NCBI GenBank assembly: GCA_020637235.1
Contig: JACJWG010000002.1
Coordinates: forward strand, 248,001-312,000
Reading direction: 5' to 3'
Length of the DNA: 64,000 bases
DNA from: Acidimicrobiaceae bacterium
GTDB lineage: Bacteria > Actinomycetota > Acidimicrobiia > Acidimicrobiales > Ilumatobacteraceae
Positions 9,035 through 17,828 of the stretch are shown here, piece after piece. The notes below the pieces were generated by a model. It searched no databases and was not told the origin of the DNA. It saw nothing but the letters and a program-made list of their open reading frames with translations. The position numbers were made by a program, and so were the translations under genes. Position 1 is the stretch's first letter, and every line of letters starts with the position of its first letter.

Positions 9035-9578
9035 GTCGTGTCGTCGCTTCTCGCAGCGACTCGAGCAGACCGATCGGTCGCGGTGCCGTCGGATCGATCG
9101 GCTCGCGCACGATCGGCTCGCGCACGGTCGGCTCGCGATGTACGGAGGACGTCGACTCGTCGTCGAGCCGCTCGGTGGCTTCGAGCCAGTCGGCATGGTC
9201 GAGTTCGGCCAGGACGGTGGGCGGCGCCTGGTCGCTGGCCGCCATCAGGAACACCTTGTCGGCGAACTGCACGGCGACCACCTGGGTGGTGCGACCGACG
9301 GCCACCCGCCCGAGGACGCGCAGACCGCGTCGGGCACCCGTCGGGTGGCGCGTGAGCGACGGCAGCCCGGCACCACCCAGGCCACGTGACATCGTCGAGC
9401 GCAGGTGAGGTCGCGACGCGCTCGCCGTGCGCGGCGAGCGCGGCGAGCGCGAGGACGCGATCGGGCCGAACCCCTGGCGACGGCGCAGGTACCAGTAGGC
9501 GGCGAGCATCAAGCCGAGCACGACCGCGAGCGACAGCACCATCCGGACCACGAGGTCCACGAAGCTGACGTCGGTCAT
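9027..9578 (-). CDS. fliO: Flagellar biosynthesis protein FliO
   Basis: FliO helps assemble the FliP ring. The 183-aa product has one N-terminal membrane helix (residues about 10-28, LVVRMVLSLAVVLGLMLAAY) followed by a basic cytoplasmic domain. That domain has the FliO pattern GLRVLGRVAVGRTTQVVAVQ and KVFLMAASDQAPPTVLAEL. It overlaps fliN upstream by 4 nt (ATGA) and fliP downstream by 8 nt. Weak conservation is normal for FliO; position and domain layout support the call. Confidence 0.88.
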   Translation of the reverse strand: MTDVSFVDLVVRMVLSLAVVLGLMLAAYWYLRRRQGFGPIASSRSPRSPRTASASRPHLRSTMSRGLGGAGLPSLTRHPTGARRGLRVLGRVAVGRTTQVVAVQFADKVFLMAASDQAPPTVLAELDHADWLEATERLDDESTSSVHREPTVREPIVREPIDPTAPRPIGLLESLREATTRRG

Positions 9579-10345
9579 CGCACGTGCTCGCCGCTCGGAG
9601 CGATCTCGGTGATCCGGATGCCGAACTCCTCGTCGATCACCACCACCTCCCCCGCGGCGATCTTGCGGCCGTTCACGAGCAGGTCGATCGGCGCGCCGGC
9701 GGCGCGGTCGATCTCGACCACCATGCCGGGCGCGAGGCCGAGCAGGTCGCGTACGGGCATCGTGGTGCGGCCGAGCTCGGCGGTCACCACCATCTCGACG
9801 TCGTGCAGCACGTGCAGCGAGGACGACATCGCACCGACGCCGGCACCGCCGGCACCGCCATGGCCGCCGGCGCCGTTCCCGACGGCGGTCTCGATCGGGG
9901 CGGGCTCGAAGGGTTCGGCAGCAGGCGGTGGTTCGGGAGCGCCCGCCGCCTCGTCGAGTGGGAGGGTCATGCCGGCCACGGCGGTGAGCGAGCCGTCGTC
10001 GACGATCTCGGCGATGAAGGACGGCTGCATGACCTCGGAGCGTTCGACCGCGGTCGGCGCGAGCGACAGGCCGGTGGCGTCGTTGATCGCCTGGGTGGCC
10101 TCGGCGAAGGTGCTGTTCAACAGCGCGCCGTTCGCGAGCAGCCGTTCGGCCACGTCGTCGTTCACGGCGAGCACGAGCGAGCTGGAGGGGTCACCCTCGA
10201 AGGGCATCGCGAGGACCGCGTCGCCTTCGTCGATCGGCCAGTCGTCCCCCACGCGGGTCTCGTCGCCCAGGCCGAGCTTCTGCGCCATCACCAGCGCTGC
10301 AGCTTCGATGCCGGCGATCGAACTCGCCCGAGATGTGTCCGTCAC
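9575..10345 (-). CDS. fliN: Flagellar motor switch protein FliN/FliY type
   Basis: FliN is part of the cytoplasmic C-ring that sets rotation direction and aids export. The C-terminal SpoA domain (about residues 172-250) shows VEMVVTAELGRTTMPVRDLL, GMVVEIDRAAG and ELLVNG-type GRKIAAGEVVVIDEEFGIRI. The 256-aa length includes an extra N-terminal domain (residues 1-130) resembling the CheC-like part of FliY, but no clear ExxN phosphatase motif was found in it. An acidic Pro/Gly-rich linker joins the domains. The GTG at 10345 has AGGAG upstream. Confidence 0.9.
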   Translation of the reverse strand: MTDTSRASSIAGIEAAALVMAQKLGLGDETRVGDDWPIDEGDAVLAMPFEGDPSSSLVLAVNDDVAERLLANGALLNSTFAEATQAINDATGLSLAPTAVERSEVMQPSFIAEIVDDGSLTAVAGMTLPLDEAAGAPEPPPAAEPFEPAPIETAVGNGAGGHGGAGGAGVGAMSSSLHVLHDVEMVVTAELGRTTMPVRDLLGLAPGMVVEIDRAAGAPIDLLVNGRKIAAGEVVVIDEEFGIRITEIAPSGEHVR

Positions 10346-10446
10346 GTCAACTCCTGTTTCGCGTGAGGCCGGATGACCGTGGTGGGTGCCTCGCCGACTG
10401 TGCCGTCGCCGACGGATCTGTCAGGCAGGTGGCCACGTGCGGTCGG

Positions 10447-11427
10447 TCACCGACCGGCCTTCACGAGCATCAACGGCTTGGCCGGCAGCATCGTCTCCAG
10501 CGGGTCGACCTGTCCCTCGACGAGGACGGCGAGCCGCCGGTTCTTGCGCCCGATCCGGGCCTTGTGGGTGGGGGTCTCGCCGACGACCAGCGTGAGCGGC
10601 TCGTCGACCGGATGGCTGAGCGGCACGATGTCGCCGATCGAGAGGTGCACGATCTCGTCGGCCGTCATCTCGATCTGGCGGAACTGGGCCGACACCACGA
10701 CCGGCGTCTCGCCGAGGTGCTCGTGCAACCGCTCGCGGGTGTCGGCCTGGTTGTGTGCCGCCTGGTTCCCGAACAGCGACGTGGCCGACAGCGCCTCGAG
10801 GTGGGGCTGCAGGCTCGAGAACGGGATGCACAGCGTGGCCGTGCCGGCGACGTTCTCGATGCGGATCTCGTAGGTGACCACGATCACCATGTCGGTCGGT
10901 GCCGCCACCTGTGCGTACTGCGGGTTCGACTCCTGGCTCACGATCTTCGGATGGGTGGCGACGACGGGTTCGAAGGCGTAGCGCAGCTCGGGCATGGCCC
11001 GGTCGAGGATGCCGCGGATGAGTTGCAGCTCGAGCTCGGTGAGCGGACGCTGCGGGTGTTCGGGGTTGCTGTTGCCGCCCATCATCAGCTCGATCGCGGT
11101 GAACGCCACTTCGATCGGGATCTGGAAGACCGCGGCGCCGACGAGCGGTTCGAGGCTCAACAGCGTGAGCAGGTTGGGGTTGGCGAGATCGCGGATGTAC
11201 TCGTCGTAGGAGTGCTGCTCGATCGACTGGATCGTCACCTGGGTGACGCTGCGCAGCTGCGACGCGAGCATCGTCGAGAAGCCCCGGGCGAAGGTCTCCT
11301 GCACGATCTGCATGGTGCGGACGTGCTCACGCGAGAGCGTGCTCTGCCGCCGGAAGTCGTACGGCTTCGGTTCGCTGCGACGGCGGCGCGCCGCCTTCGC
11401 GCTGGTCGGGATCGCCTGGTCGGACAT
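10447..11427 (-). CDS. fliM: Flagellar motor switch protein FliM
   Basis: FliM is the middle C-ring protein that joins FliG to FliN. The 326-aa product has the middle domain (SREHVRTMQIVQETFARGFS, then FTAIELMMGG) and a C-terminal SpoA domain (about 240-320, LGETPVVVSAQFRQIEM, then IGDIVPL). The usual N-terminal CheY-binding helix (LSQ-EIDALL type) is not visible; the first 25 residues are basic instead. About 100 bp separate it from fliN and 154 bp, with tandem repeats, from flgE. Confidence 0.94.
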   Translation of the reverse strand: MSDQAIPTSAKAARRRRSEPKPYDFRRQSTLSREHVRTMQIVQETFARGFSTMLASQLRSVTQVTIQSIEQHSYDEYIRDLANPNLLTLLSLEPLVGAAVFQIPIEVAFTAIELMMGGNSNPEHPQRPLTELELQLIRGILDRAMPELRYAFEPVVATHPKIVSQESNPQYAQVAAPTDMVIVVTYEIRIENVAGTATLCIPFSSLQPHLEALSATSLFGNQAAHNQADTRERLHEHLGETPVVVSAQFRQIEMTADEIVHLSIGDIVPLSHPVDEPLTLVVGETPTHKARIGRKNRRLAVLVEGQVDPLETMLPAKPLMLVKAGR

Positions 11428-11466
11428 CGGGGTCGACGCACTCCTCGGATCGGCAGTGTCGGGCTG

Positions 11467-11511
11467 GGCAGGGGTCGGAACGGCAGGGGTCGGAACGGCA
11501 GGGGCCGGAAC
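11467..11511. repeat. 15-bp tandem repeat, three copies
   Basis: Three adjacent copies of GGCAGGGGTCGGAAC fill part of the 154-bp gap between the fliM start and the flgE stop; the third copy has one T-to-C change. It is not coding. It may affect mRNA spacing or simply be a slippage product. Confidence 0.9.
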
Positions 11512-11581
11512 CGACGGTGACGACTGTCGGGGGTGACGCCGATCTGTCGATCAGGCGGCACCCCCGACGGCGTCGACGGCG

Positions 11582-12826
11582 TCAGCGACGCAGGTTCACC
11601 ACTTCCTGCAACACCTCGTCTGAGGTGGTGATCACGCGGGCGTTGCCCTGGAAGCCGCGCTGGGCGACGATCAGGCGGGTGAACTCCTCGGCGAGGTCGA
11701 CGTTCGACATCTCGAGGGTGCCGGCGGACAGCAGACCCTTGCCACCGGTGCCGGCGACGCCGACCTGGGGCTCGCCCGAGTTCACCGTCGGACGCCACGC
11801 ACCGGCGACACGCTCGAGACCCTGCGGGTTGTTGAACACCGCCAGCGCGAGCTGACCGATCGCCTTGGTGCGTCCGTTGGAGTAGGTGCCCGAGATGACA
11901 CCGTCCTGACCGACGGAGAACGACTGCAACGAACCGGCGGCGAAGCCGTCCTGGTTGGTGATCGCGATGCTCGCGGCGCCGGCGAACTGGGTGACACGGC
12001 CGGGGCTGCCCGCGGCACCGAGGTCGAGCACGATCGGGTTCGGGTAGCCGGGGATCACGCCGCCGGCGATGTTGATGTTGTGGTCGGCCGGGCCGATCAG
12101 CTCGCCGCCGCCGTCGAAGGTGAGCACGTTGTCGGTGAGCGCGAACGCCGTGTTGCCGGGCCCGTAGGTGCCGGTCACCGTCCAGGTGTTCGCCGCGGTC
12201 TTGGTGTAGGTGAGGTTGATCGGGGTGGTGGTGCCCTGCTCGTCGTAGCCCACCAGCGTGAGCGTGGTGGCGGTGCCGATGGCGGCGTCGGCCGAGAGGT
12301 TGCCGCCGAGCACGACGTTCTGGCTCTGGTTGGGGTTGAGGTTGTCGCCGACGCGGATCTGGATCGGGCCGGTGTCGAGGTTGGTGTTGATCGCACCGGT
12401 GACGTCGGCCTGCCAGCCCTGCACGAAGAAGCCTTCCGCGGTGGTGAGGTTGCCGTCGGAGTCGAGGGTGAGCGCGCCACCGCGCGTGTACATCGTCTCG
12501 TTGGCGGTGCGCACCTGGAAGAAGCCGTCGCCCTGGATGGCGAGGTCGGTGCTGCGACCCGTGCGCTGCAGCGACCCCTGGGTGAACGACTGCACGGTGG
12601 CCATCAGGCGCGAGCCGAGACCGATCTGGGCCGGGTTGGTGCCGCCCTGCAGGCCGGGCTGCGGAGCGCCGGCGCCCTGGAGGGTCTGGGTGAGGACGTC
12701 GGAGAACACCGTCGTCGAGCTCTTGAAGCCGACGGTCGACACGTTGGCGATGTCGTTGCCGACGACGTCGAGCATCACTTGGTGGTTGCGGAGCCCGGAG
12801 AGGGCGGTGGACATGGAGCGGATCAT
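11582..12826 (-). CDS. flgE: Flagellar hook protein FlgE
   Basis: FlgE polymerises into the curved hook outside the cell. The 414-aa product has the rod/hook N-terminal signature (ALSGLRNHQVMLDVVGNDIANVST read in part, then GFKSSTTVFSDVL), the DGFFQV segment, and the C-terminal helix NVDLAEEFTRLIVAQRGFQ ending in VITTSDEVLQEVVNL. The length is normal. It is preceded by flgD (scaffold for the hook), as usual. In many actinobacteria motA-motB-fliL follow flgE; here fliM follows directly. Confidence 0.95.
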   Translation of the reverse strand: MIRSMSTALSGLRNHQVMLDVVGNDIANVSTVGFKSSTTVFSDVLTQTLQGAGAPQPGLQGGTNPAQIGLGSRLMATVQSFTQGSLQRTGRSTDLAIQGDGFFQVRTANETMYTRGGALTLDSDGNLTTAEGFFVQGWQADVTGAINTNLDTGPIQIRVGDNLNPNQSQNVVLGGNLSADAAIGTATTLTLVGYDEQGTTTPINLTYTKTAANTWTVTGTYGPGNTAFALTDNVLTFDGGGELIGPADHNINIAGGVIPGYPNPIVLDLGAAGSPGRVTQFAGAASIAITNQDGFAAGSLQSFSVGQDGVISGTYSNGRTKAIGQLALAVFNNPQGLERVAGAWRPTVNSGEPQVGVAGTGGKGLLSAGTLEMSNVDLAEEFTRLIVAQRGFQGNARVITTSDEVLQEVVNLRR

Positions 12827-12840
12827 CGGAGGTTCCTTCG

Positions 12841-12870
12841 GTGGTGGCGAATGGGGTGGTGGCGAATGGG
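12841..12870. repeat. 15-bp tandem repeat, two copies
   Basis: Two perfect copies of GTGGTGGCGAATGGG lie in the 62-bp gap between the flgD stop and the flgE start, 15 bp upstream of the flgE start codon on the minus strand. They are non-coding and GC-rich. Confidence 0.85.
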
Positions 12871-12888
12871 GTGGGTCGGTGCGGTGGG

Positions 12889-13518
12889 TCAGGATGCGGT
12901 GGTCGAGGTGTCGGCGGTGTCGGTGGCACCGCCGGTGTCGGTGGTGGTACCGGTCGTCGCGGTGCCGGTCGTCGCGGGGGCGGCGGCCAGCGACCGGACC
13001 GCGGCGATCGGGACGTCCCAGCCGCCGGCGCGCAGCACCATCGCGGTGCCGTCGAAGCTGACGGAGGTGACCGTCTCGGTGACCAGGGTCTCGTCGGCAC
13101 CGACGAAGGTGATCTGCTTGCCGATCATCGAGCCGCCGAGGGTGAGCCGGTTGGTGGCCTGGGTCTCGGCGAGGGCCTGCGAGATCGCGTCGAGCTTCTC
13201 GACGACGCTCAGCTCGGCCGATTGCGAGATCATCTCCGAGGCGTCGACGGGCTTGCTCGGGTCCTGGTACTTCAATTGGGCGACGAGCAGCTTGAGGAAC
13301 GTGTCACGGTCGAGCGAGGTGGCACGCGACACGGCGGACGAGGTCGAGCTGTTCGAGGGCGTTCGCCGAGCCGTTCGTGCCGGACGAACCGTCGGTGCCC
13401 GACGACCCGCCGGTGCCAGAGTCGCCCGACGAGCCGGTGTTCGCCTCGCCTCGGTACGAGCGCCGGCGAGCGCTGCGTTCGTCACGCCAGTGACACCGGC
13501 GATGGCTGCGATGGTCAT
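12889..13518 (-). CDS. flgD: Flagellar hook capping protein FlgD, linker frame-shifted twice
   Basis: FlgD caps the growing hook. The family core is clear: LDRDTFLKLLVAQLKYQDP, then DASEMISQSAELSVVEKLD, and the C-terminal FlgD domain. The ATG at 13518 has AGGAG 10 nt upstream and gives 209 aa. Between residues about 24 and 54 the reading is Arg/Pro-rich with poor third-position GC. The neighbouring frame reads a typical Gly/Ser/Thr linker. A 5-bp tandem duplication (13442-13451) and one extra base in a GGG run (13357-13359) would explain this and restore frame. The conserved core is intact. Confidence 0.9.
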   Translation of the reverse strand: MTIAAIAGVTGVTNAALAGARTEARRTPARRATLAPAGRRAPTVRPARTARRTPSNSSTSSAVSRATSLDRDTFLKLLVAQLKYQDPSKPVDASEMISQSAELSVVEKLDAISQALAETQATNRLTLGGSMIGKQITFVGADETLVTETVTSVSFDGTAMVLRAGGWDVPIAAVRSLAAAPATTGTATTGTTTDTGGATDTADTSTTAS

Positions 13519-13544
13519 GGGGGTGGTGCTCCTGACGGTGGGGA

Positions 13545-15216
13545 TCAGATCCGGACGTCGAGGCCGTGGGCGCTCGGCGTGAGGGAGGGACGGGTGGTCG
13601 AGGTCGCAGCCACCGCCGCTGCGGCGGGGCTCGGTGGTGAGCGATGTGCGTCGATCGGGCGTGTACCGGTGTGCACCGCCGCCCGAGCGGGGATCGCGAT
13701 GACCGATGTCGAGCGAGCCGAGTCGGGTGCCGCCGGCCTCGAGGTCGTCACGCAACTGGTCGGCAGCACCTGCCAGTGCCTCGGCGACGCCTCGCTCACC
13801 GGCCTGCAACCGGACGTGCAGACCACCGGCGCCGTTGACGGCCTGCACGGTGAGCGGGCCGAGGCCTTCGTCGGACAGATCGACCGTGATCCGGTCGAGG
13901 CCAGGGGTGCGCATCAGGGGCACGTCGGCGCTGCGGCGGTCGCTGCGAGCGGTCGCCTCGCCCGACGCGATCTCGGTGGGTGCGATCGCCTCGTCCACGA
14001 TGCGGGTGTCGGCGGCCGGTGCCGAACCGATCGATGGCGTGGCGCTCGGCGCACCGGGCGAGCGCGTGGGCTCGGCGGCGCGGCTCGATTCGTCGCCCCC
14101 GGGTGACGCAGCGACGGCCGTCGAGGCGATCGTCGTCGGAGACGGGGCGGCGTGCCCGGCCGCCGTGCCGCCGGTTCGATCGGCCGCGATCCGCTGTGCC
14201 GAGCCGGCGGCCCGACTCGCCACGGCCGGACCGGACGGCATCGTGGTGCCGGACGTGCCCGTCCCAGTGGCGTTCGTTCCACCGCCCTGGTCGCCACCCC
14301 GGTCGATGCCCTGCTCGGGCTCCGGGTCGCCGACCGGTGTGGCCGTCGGGTCGCCGGCGGTCGGCGACGCCGTGGAGGCGAGCTCCTGCTCGGCGCCGGT
14401 GATGGCCTGGGCCTCGGCCGACTCCGCCGTGCCGGACGTGAACGCGTCGCCGCCTGCCCGGCTGGTCGTGGCGGACGCGGCCTCGGCGACGGACACGGAC
14501 GCGCCCGGCGTCACGGCGTCCGCATCAGCGTCAGCGCCGGCGGCGAGGTCGGTGCCGCCGGCGACCGCCGGGGTCGGGTCGGCGCCGGCCGGCGAGGAGG
14601 GACGGAGCGCTCCGGCGGGCGCATCGGTCGCGGTGCCGATGGCGCTCACCGCCGCGGCGGCCGCGTCGCCGGAGCTCGCCCCGTCCGGCACGGCAGGAGT
14701 CACGGACTCGGCGGCTGCGGTGACGGCGACGATCGACGCCGCGGCGACGGTCGTGGCCACCGTGGCCGCGGCGTCGGCGGGTTCGTCGGCGGCGTCGTGC
14801 TCGGCCGGTGCGTCGGCTGCTGCGTCGGCGGCGGTGGTGCTCGGCTGGGGGTCGTCGCGACGCTCGGGACGTCGACGGTCGTCCACGTGTCCGGCGGCGC
14901 GGTCTCGCCGCTCCGGGCGTGCGGCATGACCGCTGCGGTCGCTGCGGTCCGGGCGGTCCGGCCGGTCCGACCGGTCCGAGCGGTCCGCCCGGTCCGAGCG
15001 GTCGTCGCCCACCGGACGGTCGTCGCGCCGGCGGTCGTGCGAACGATCGGCGACGCGGTCGGTGGGACCGTCGTGCGAGAGCGCCCGCTCGAAGTGGGCG
15101 GCGAACGGATCGTGGGCGGCGGTCGAGCCGTCGGACCAGCCCGACGTGGCCGACGACGCCCCGGCGCGGGTGGTACCGGTCGATCTCGTGGTGGCGGTGA
15201 TGTCGATGGTGCTCAT
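13545..15216 (-). CDS. fliK: Flagellar hook-length control protein FliK, native stop bypassed by a 4-bp duplication
   Basis: FliK is the secreted ruler that sets hook length. The N-terminal two thirds are disordered: a DR-rich stretch (residues about 50-110) then Ala/Thr/Ser-rich sequence. The C-terminal hook domain is visible (residues about 440-530, LDRITVDLSDEGLGPLTVQA, then LRDDLEAGGTRLGSLDI). The ATG at 15216 has GGAG upstream. The natural end LDVRI-TGA at 13545 lies in another frame. A doubled AGGG at about 13582-13589 shifts the frame so that translation would run on into flgD as one 775-aa protein. Removing 4 bp gives exactly 555 aa. Confidence 0.85.
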
Positions 15217-15240
15217 GGAGGTCTCCGTGGTCGGTGCCAC

Positions 15241-15945
15241 TCAGATCTGTGCGGTCGCCTCGACGACCTTGGTGAGGTAGCGCTCGGCCTGCGTGCCGGG
15301 CTGCACGCCGCCGGCGCGACTGATCGCACCGGGGCCGACGTTGTACGAGGCGATCGCCGCCTCGAGGCTGCCGAACCGATCGATCGACGACCGCAGGTAG
15401 CGGGCGGCCCCGTCGATCGCCGAGGCCGGGTCGTACGGGTCGACGCCCATCGACGCCGCGGTGCTCGGCAGGAACTGCATCATCCCGACGGCGCCGGCGC
15501 TGCTGACGGCGTCGGTGCGGAACCGCGACTCGACGAACCCCATCGCGGCCAGCACCTTCGGTGGGATGCCGTAGCGTGCCCCGGCCTCTTCGAACAGCGC
15601 GGCGTGGGGGGTGCCGGCCGACACCGGACCGTCGACGCGCACACCGTTCACGGTGGTGGCGCTCGTCGTCGTGCCGGTGGTCGCGATCGTGGAGGTGTCG
15701 GTGAAGGCGCCGATGGTGGTGGGTGTCGTCCAACCCGCTCGCAACTGGTCGATCGCCGCGGCGTAGGCGTCGTCGAAGGACGCGAGGTCCGTCGTCGAGG
15801 TCGCCGCCACGGTGGTGCCGTCGGTCGTCGGAGCCACCGGCTCGGCGTCCCCTGCGCCGGTCGTGGCTGGTCGGCGGACGCCGATCTGCCATTCGATCGC
15901 GCTGATCCGCGCCTGCACCGCGGCGATCGCGGCGACGGCGGTCAC
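15241..15945 (-). CDS. Lytic transglycosylase (SLT family) of the flagellar operon
   Basis: This enzyme would cleave peptidoglycan to let the rod cross the wall. The SLT domain occupies residues about 120-230. It has the catalytic glutamate in MGFVESRFRT, then SSAGAVGMMQFLPSTAA, and AIASYNVGPGAI. No classical signal peptide is seen; the N-terminus is a short helix (AIAAVQARISAI) followed by a Thr/Ala-rich linker. A similar helix starts the M15 peptidase at 27832-28596, so it may be a targeting or export signal. It overlaps fliJ by 4 nt and precedes fliK. Confidence 0.9.
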   Translation of the reverse strand: MTAVAAIAAVQARISAIEWQIGVRRPATTGAGDAEPVAPTTDGTTVAATSTTDLASFDDAYAAAIDQLRAGWTTPTTIGAFTDTSTIATTGTTTSATTVNGVRVDGPVSAGTPHAALFEEAGARYGIPPKVLAAMGFVESRFRTDAVSSAGAVGMMQFLPSTAASMGVDPYDPASAIDGAARYLRSSIDRFGSLEAAIASYNVGPGAISRAGGVQPGTQAERYLTKVVEATAQI

Positions 15946-16364
15946 GGCCGGTCTCCTCGTCCTCGTCGGGCGAGCACGAGGTCGTCGACCTCGAGGATCT
16001 GGCGACGGTCGTCCTCGGCCTGCTCGGCCTCACGCAACCGTTCGCCCAGTCGTTCGAGCGCCTCCACCCGCCGTGCCGCGATCGTCCATTCGGCGCGAGC
16101 ACCGGTGAGCGCCTCGTCGGCGGCAGCCGTGGTGTCGCGCTGACGTTCCGCGGCGAGCATCCCGGCATCGCGCACGGCGGTCATCACACGCAGGCGTGCT
16201 GCGTCGCCGCGCTCGGTCGACAGCTGGTGCAGTTGGGTCCAGGTGTGCTCCTCCGCAGCCAGCGCGATGCGGTGTGCCTGCGAGCGGCGGGCCATCTCGC
16301 CACGGGCGCCGCGCTCCTGCAATTCGCGCACACGGAGGACGGCGGCGAGGCGCTTCGGGTTCAC
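15942..16364 (-). CDS. fliJ: Flagellar export chaperone FliJ
   Basis: FliJ is the coiled-coil stalk of the FliI ATPase complex. The 140-aa product is an almost continuous charged helix rich in Arg, Glu and Ala, starting RLAAVLRVRELQERGARGEM as FliJ proteins do. Sequence conservation in this family is weak. The call also rests on position: GTGA overlaps with fliI upstream and with the transglycosylase downstream. Confidence 0.85.
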   Translation of the reverse strand: MNPKRLAAVLRVRELQERGARGEMARRSQAHRIALAAEEHTWTQLHQLSTERGDAARLRVMTAVRDAGMLAAERQRDTTAAADEALTGARAEWTIAARRVEALERLGERLREAEQAEDDRRQILEVDDLVLARRGRGDRP

Positions 16365-17704
16365 GAGCGTCCTCCGACCGGACCGAGGATCTCGGCCAGA
16401 CGGGCGAACGACCGCGATGCGTCCCAGGCGTCGTGGGTGCGCTGGGTGAGGAACGCCCGGATCGTGTCGCGCATCGTGACCGCACGATCGACGAGCGGGT
16501 TGGTGCCCGGCACGTACGCACCGATCTCGATCAGATCGCGCGCCTCGGCCTCGGCGGCCATCAGGCGACGCAGCTCGTACAGCAGGTCGCGCTGGGCCTC
16601 GGTGGTGACGGCGTTGGTGACACGGGAGACCGACGCGAGCACGTCGATCGCCGGGTAGTGGTTGGCGTGCGCGAGCTTGCGCGACAGCACCACGTGTCCG
16701 TCGAGGATCGATCGAGCGGCGTCGGAGATCGGCTCGTTGTGGTCGTCACCGTCCACCAGCACCGTGTAGAGGCCGGTGATCGAGCCGACCTCGGCGGCGC
16801 CGGCACGCTCCAGCAGTCGCGGCAGCAGCGAGAACACGCTCGGCGGGTAACCACGACTGGTGGGCGGCTCGCCGGCCGACAATCCGATCTCGCGCTGCGC
16901 CATGCAGAACCGGGTGAGCGAGTCCATCATCAGCATCACGTCGGCGCCCTGGTCGCGGAAGTACTCCGCGATGCGGGTGGCCACGAACGCGGCGCGGAAC
17001 CGCACGAGCGCCGGTGCGTCCGACGTCGCGATCACGAGCACCGAACGCTCGAGGCCCTCGGGACCGAGGTCGTTCTCCACGAACTCGCGCACCTCGCGGC
17101 CGCGCTCGCCGATCAGCGCGACGACGTTCACGTCGGCGGCGGTGTTGCGTGCGATCATGCCGAGCAGGGTCGACTTGCCCACGCCCGAACCGGCGAAGAT
17201 GCCGACGCGCTGGCCGCGGCCGGCGGGGATCAGGGTGTCCCACGCCCGCACGCCGAGCGACATGGGGGTGTCCACCATCGCCCGGCGCAAGGGGTGCGGC
17301 GGCTCGCCGTCGAGTTCGACCTCGGTGAGACCGACGATCGGGCCCCGGTCGTCGAGCGGTCGACCGAGTGCATCGATCACCCGTCCGAGCAGCTGCGGGC
17401 CGACGCCGATCGAGCTGGGCGCATCCGAACCGGTGACGCGCGCCCCGACCCGCAGGCCCTTCACCTCACCGAAGGGCATGCAGGTGATCGAGCCGTCGCC
17501 GACGGCGACCACCTCCCCGGACAGGTCGAGGCCCGACTCGGCGAGACGGACGCTCGCGCCGATCGGCAGATCGAGTCCCTCCACGTCGAAGCGCAGACCC
17601 AGCACCTTGCTGATCGATCCGGAACGAACCGGACGCACGCAGGCGCGCGCCTGTTCGAGTCGTCGGGCGAGATCGTCGTGCAGCGTGGCGACGGCCAAGG
17701 CCAA
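16361..17704 (-). CDS. fliI: Flagellum-specific ATPase FliI
   Basis: FliI is the hexameric ATPase that energises flagellar protein export. The 447-aa product has the Walker A motif GIFAGSGVGKSTLL, the ALIGERGREVREFVEND block, Walker B (DVMLMMDSLTRF) and the F1-type LAHANHYPAIDVLASVSR segment. Length matches the family. The only plausible start is TTG at 17704 with GGGAG upstream. fliH, which normally lies between fliG and fliI, is absent here and is found at 21896. Confidence 0.96.
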   Translation of the reverse strand: MALAVATLHDDLARRLEQARACVRPVRSGSISKVLGLRFDVEGLDLPIGASVRLAESGLDLSGEVVAVGDGSITCMPFGEVKGLRVGARVTGSDAPSSIGVGPQLLGRVIDALGRPLDDRGPIVGLTEVELDGEPPHPLRRAMVDTPMSLGVRAWDTLIPAGRGQRVGIFAGSGVGKSTLLGMIARNTAADVNVVALIGERGREVREFVENDLGPEGLERSVLVIATSDAPALVRFRAAFVATRIAEYFRDQGADVMLMMDSLTRFCMAQREIGLSAGEPPTSRGYPPSVFSLLPRLLERAGAAEVGSITGLYTVLVDGDDHNEPISDAARSILDGHVVLSRKLAHANHYPAIDVLASVSRVTNAVTTEAQRDLLYELRRLMAAEAEARDLIEIGAYVPGTNPLVDRAVTMRDTIRAFLTQRTHDAWDASRSFARLAEILGPVGGRS

Positions 17705-17828
17705 GGGATGCTCCCTGTCGTGTCGGTCCCCGTTCCGTGGGTTCCTCCGGCGGCGCGTCCCTGTGCCGTCGTGTCTGATGGTCCGTTGCCCGCCCGTGAG
17801 GCACGGGTGAGCGCGGGTGAGTGGTGGG

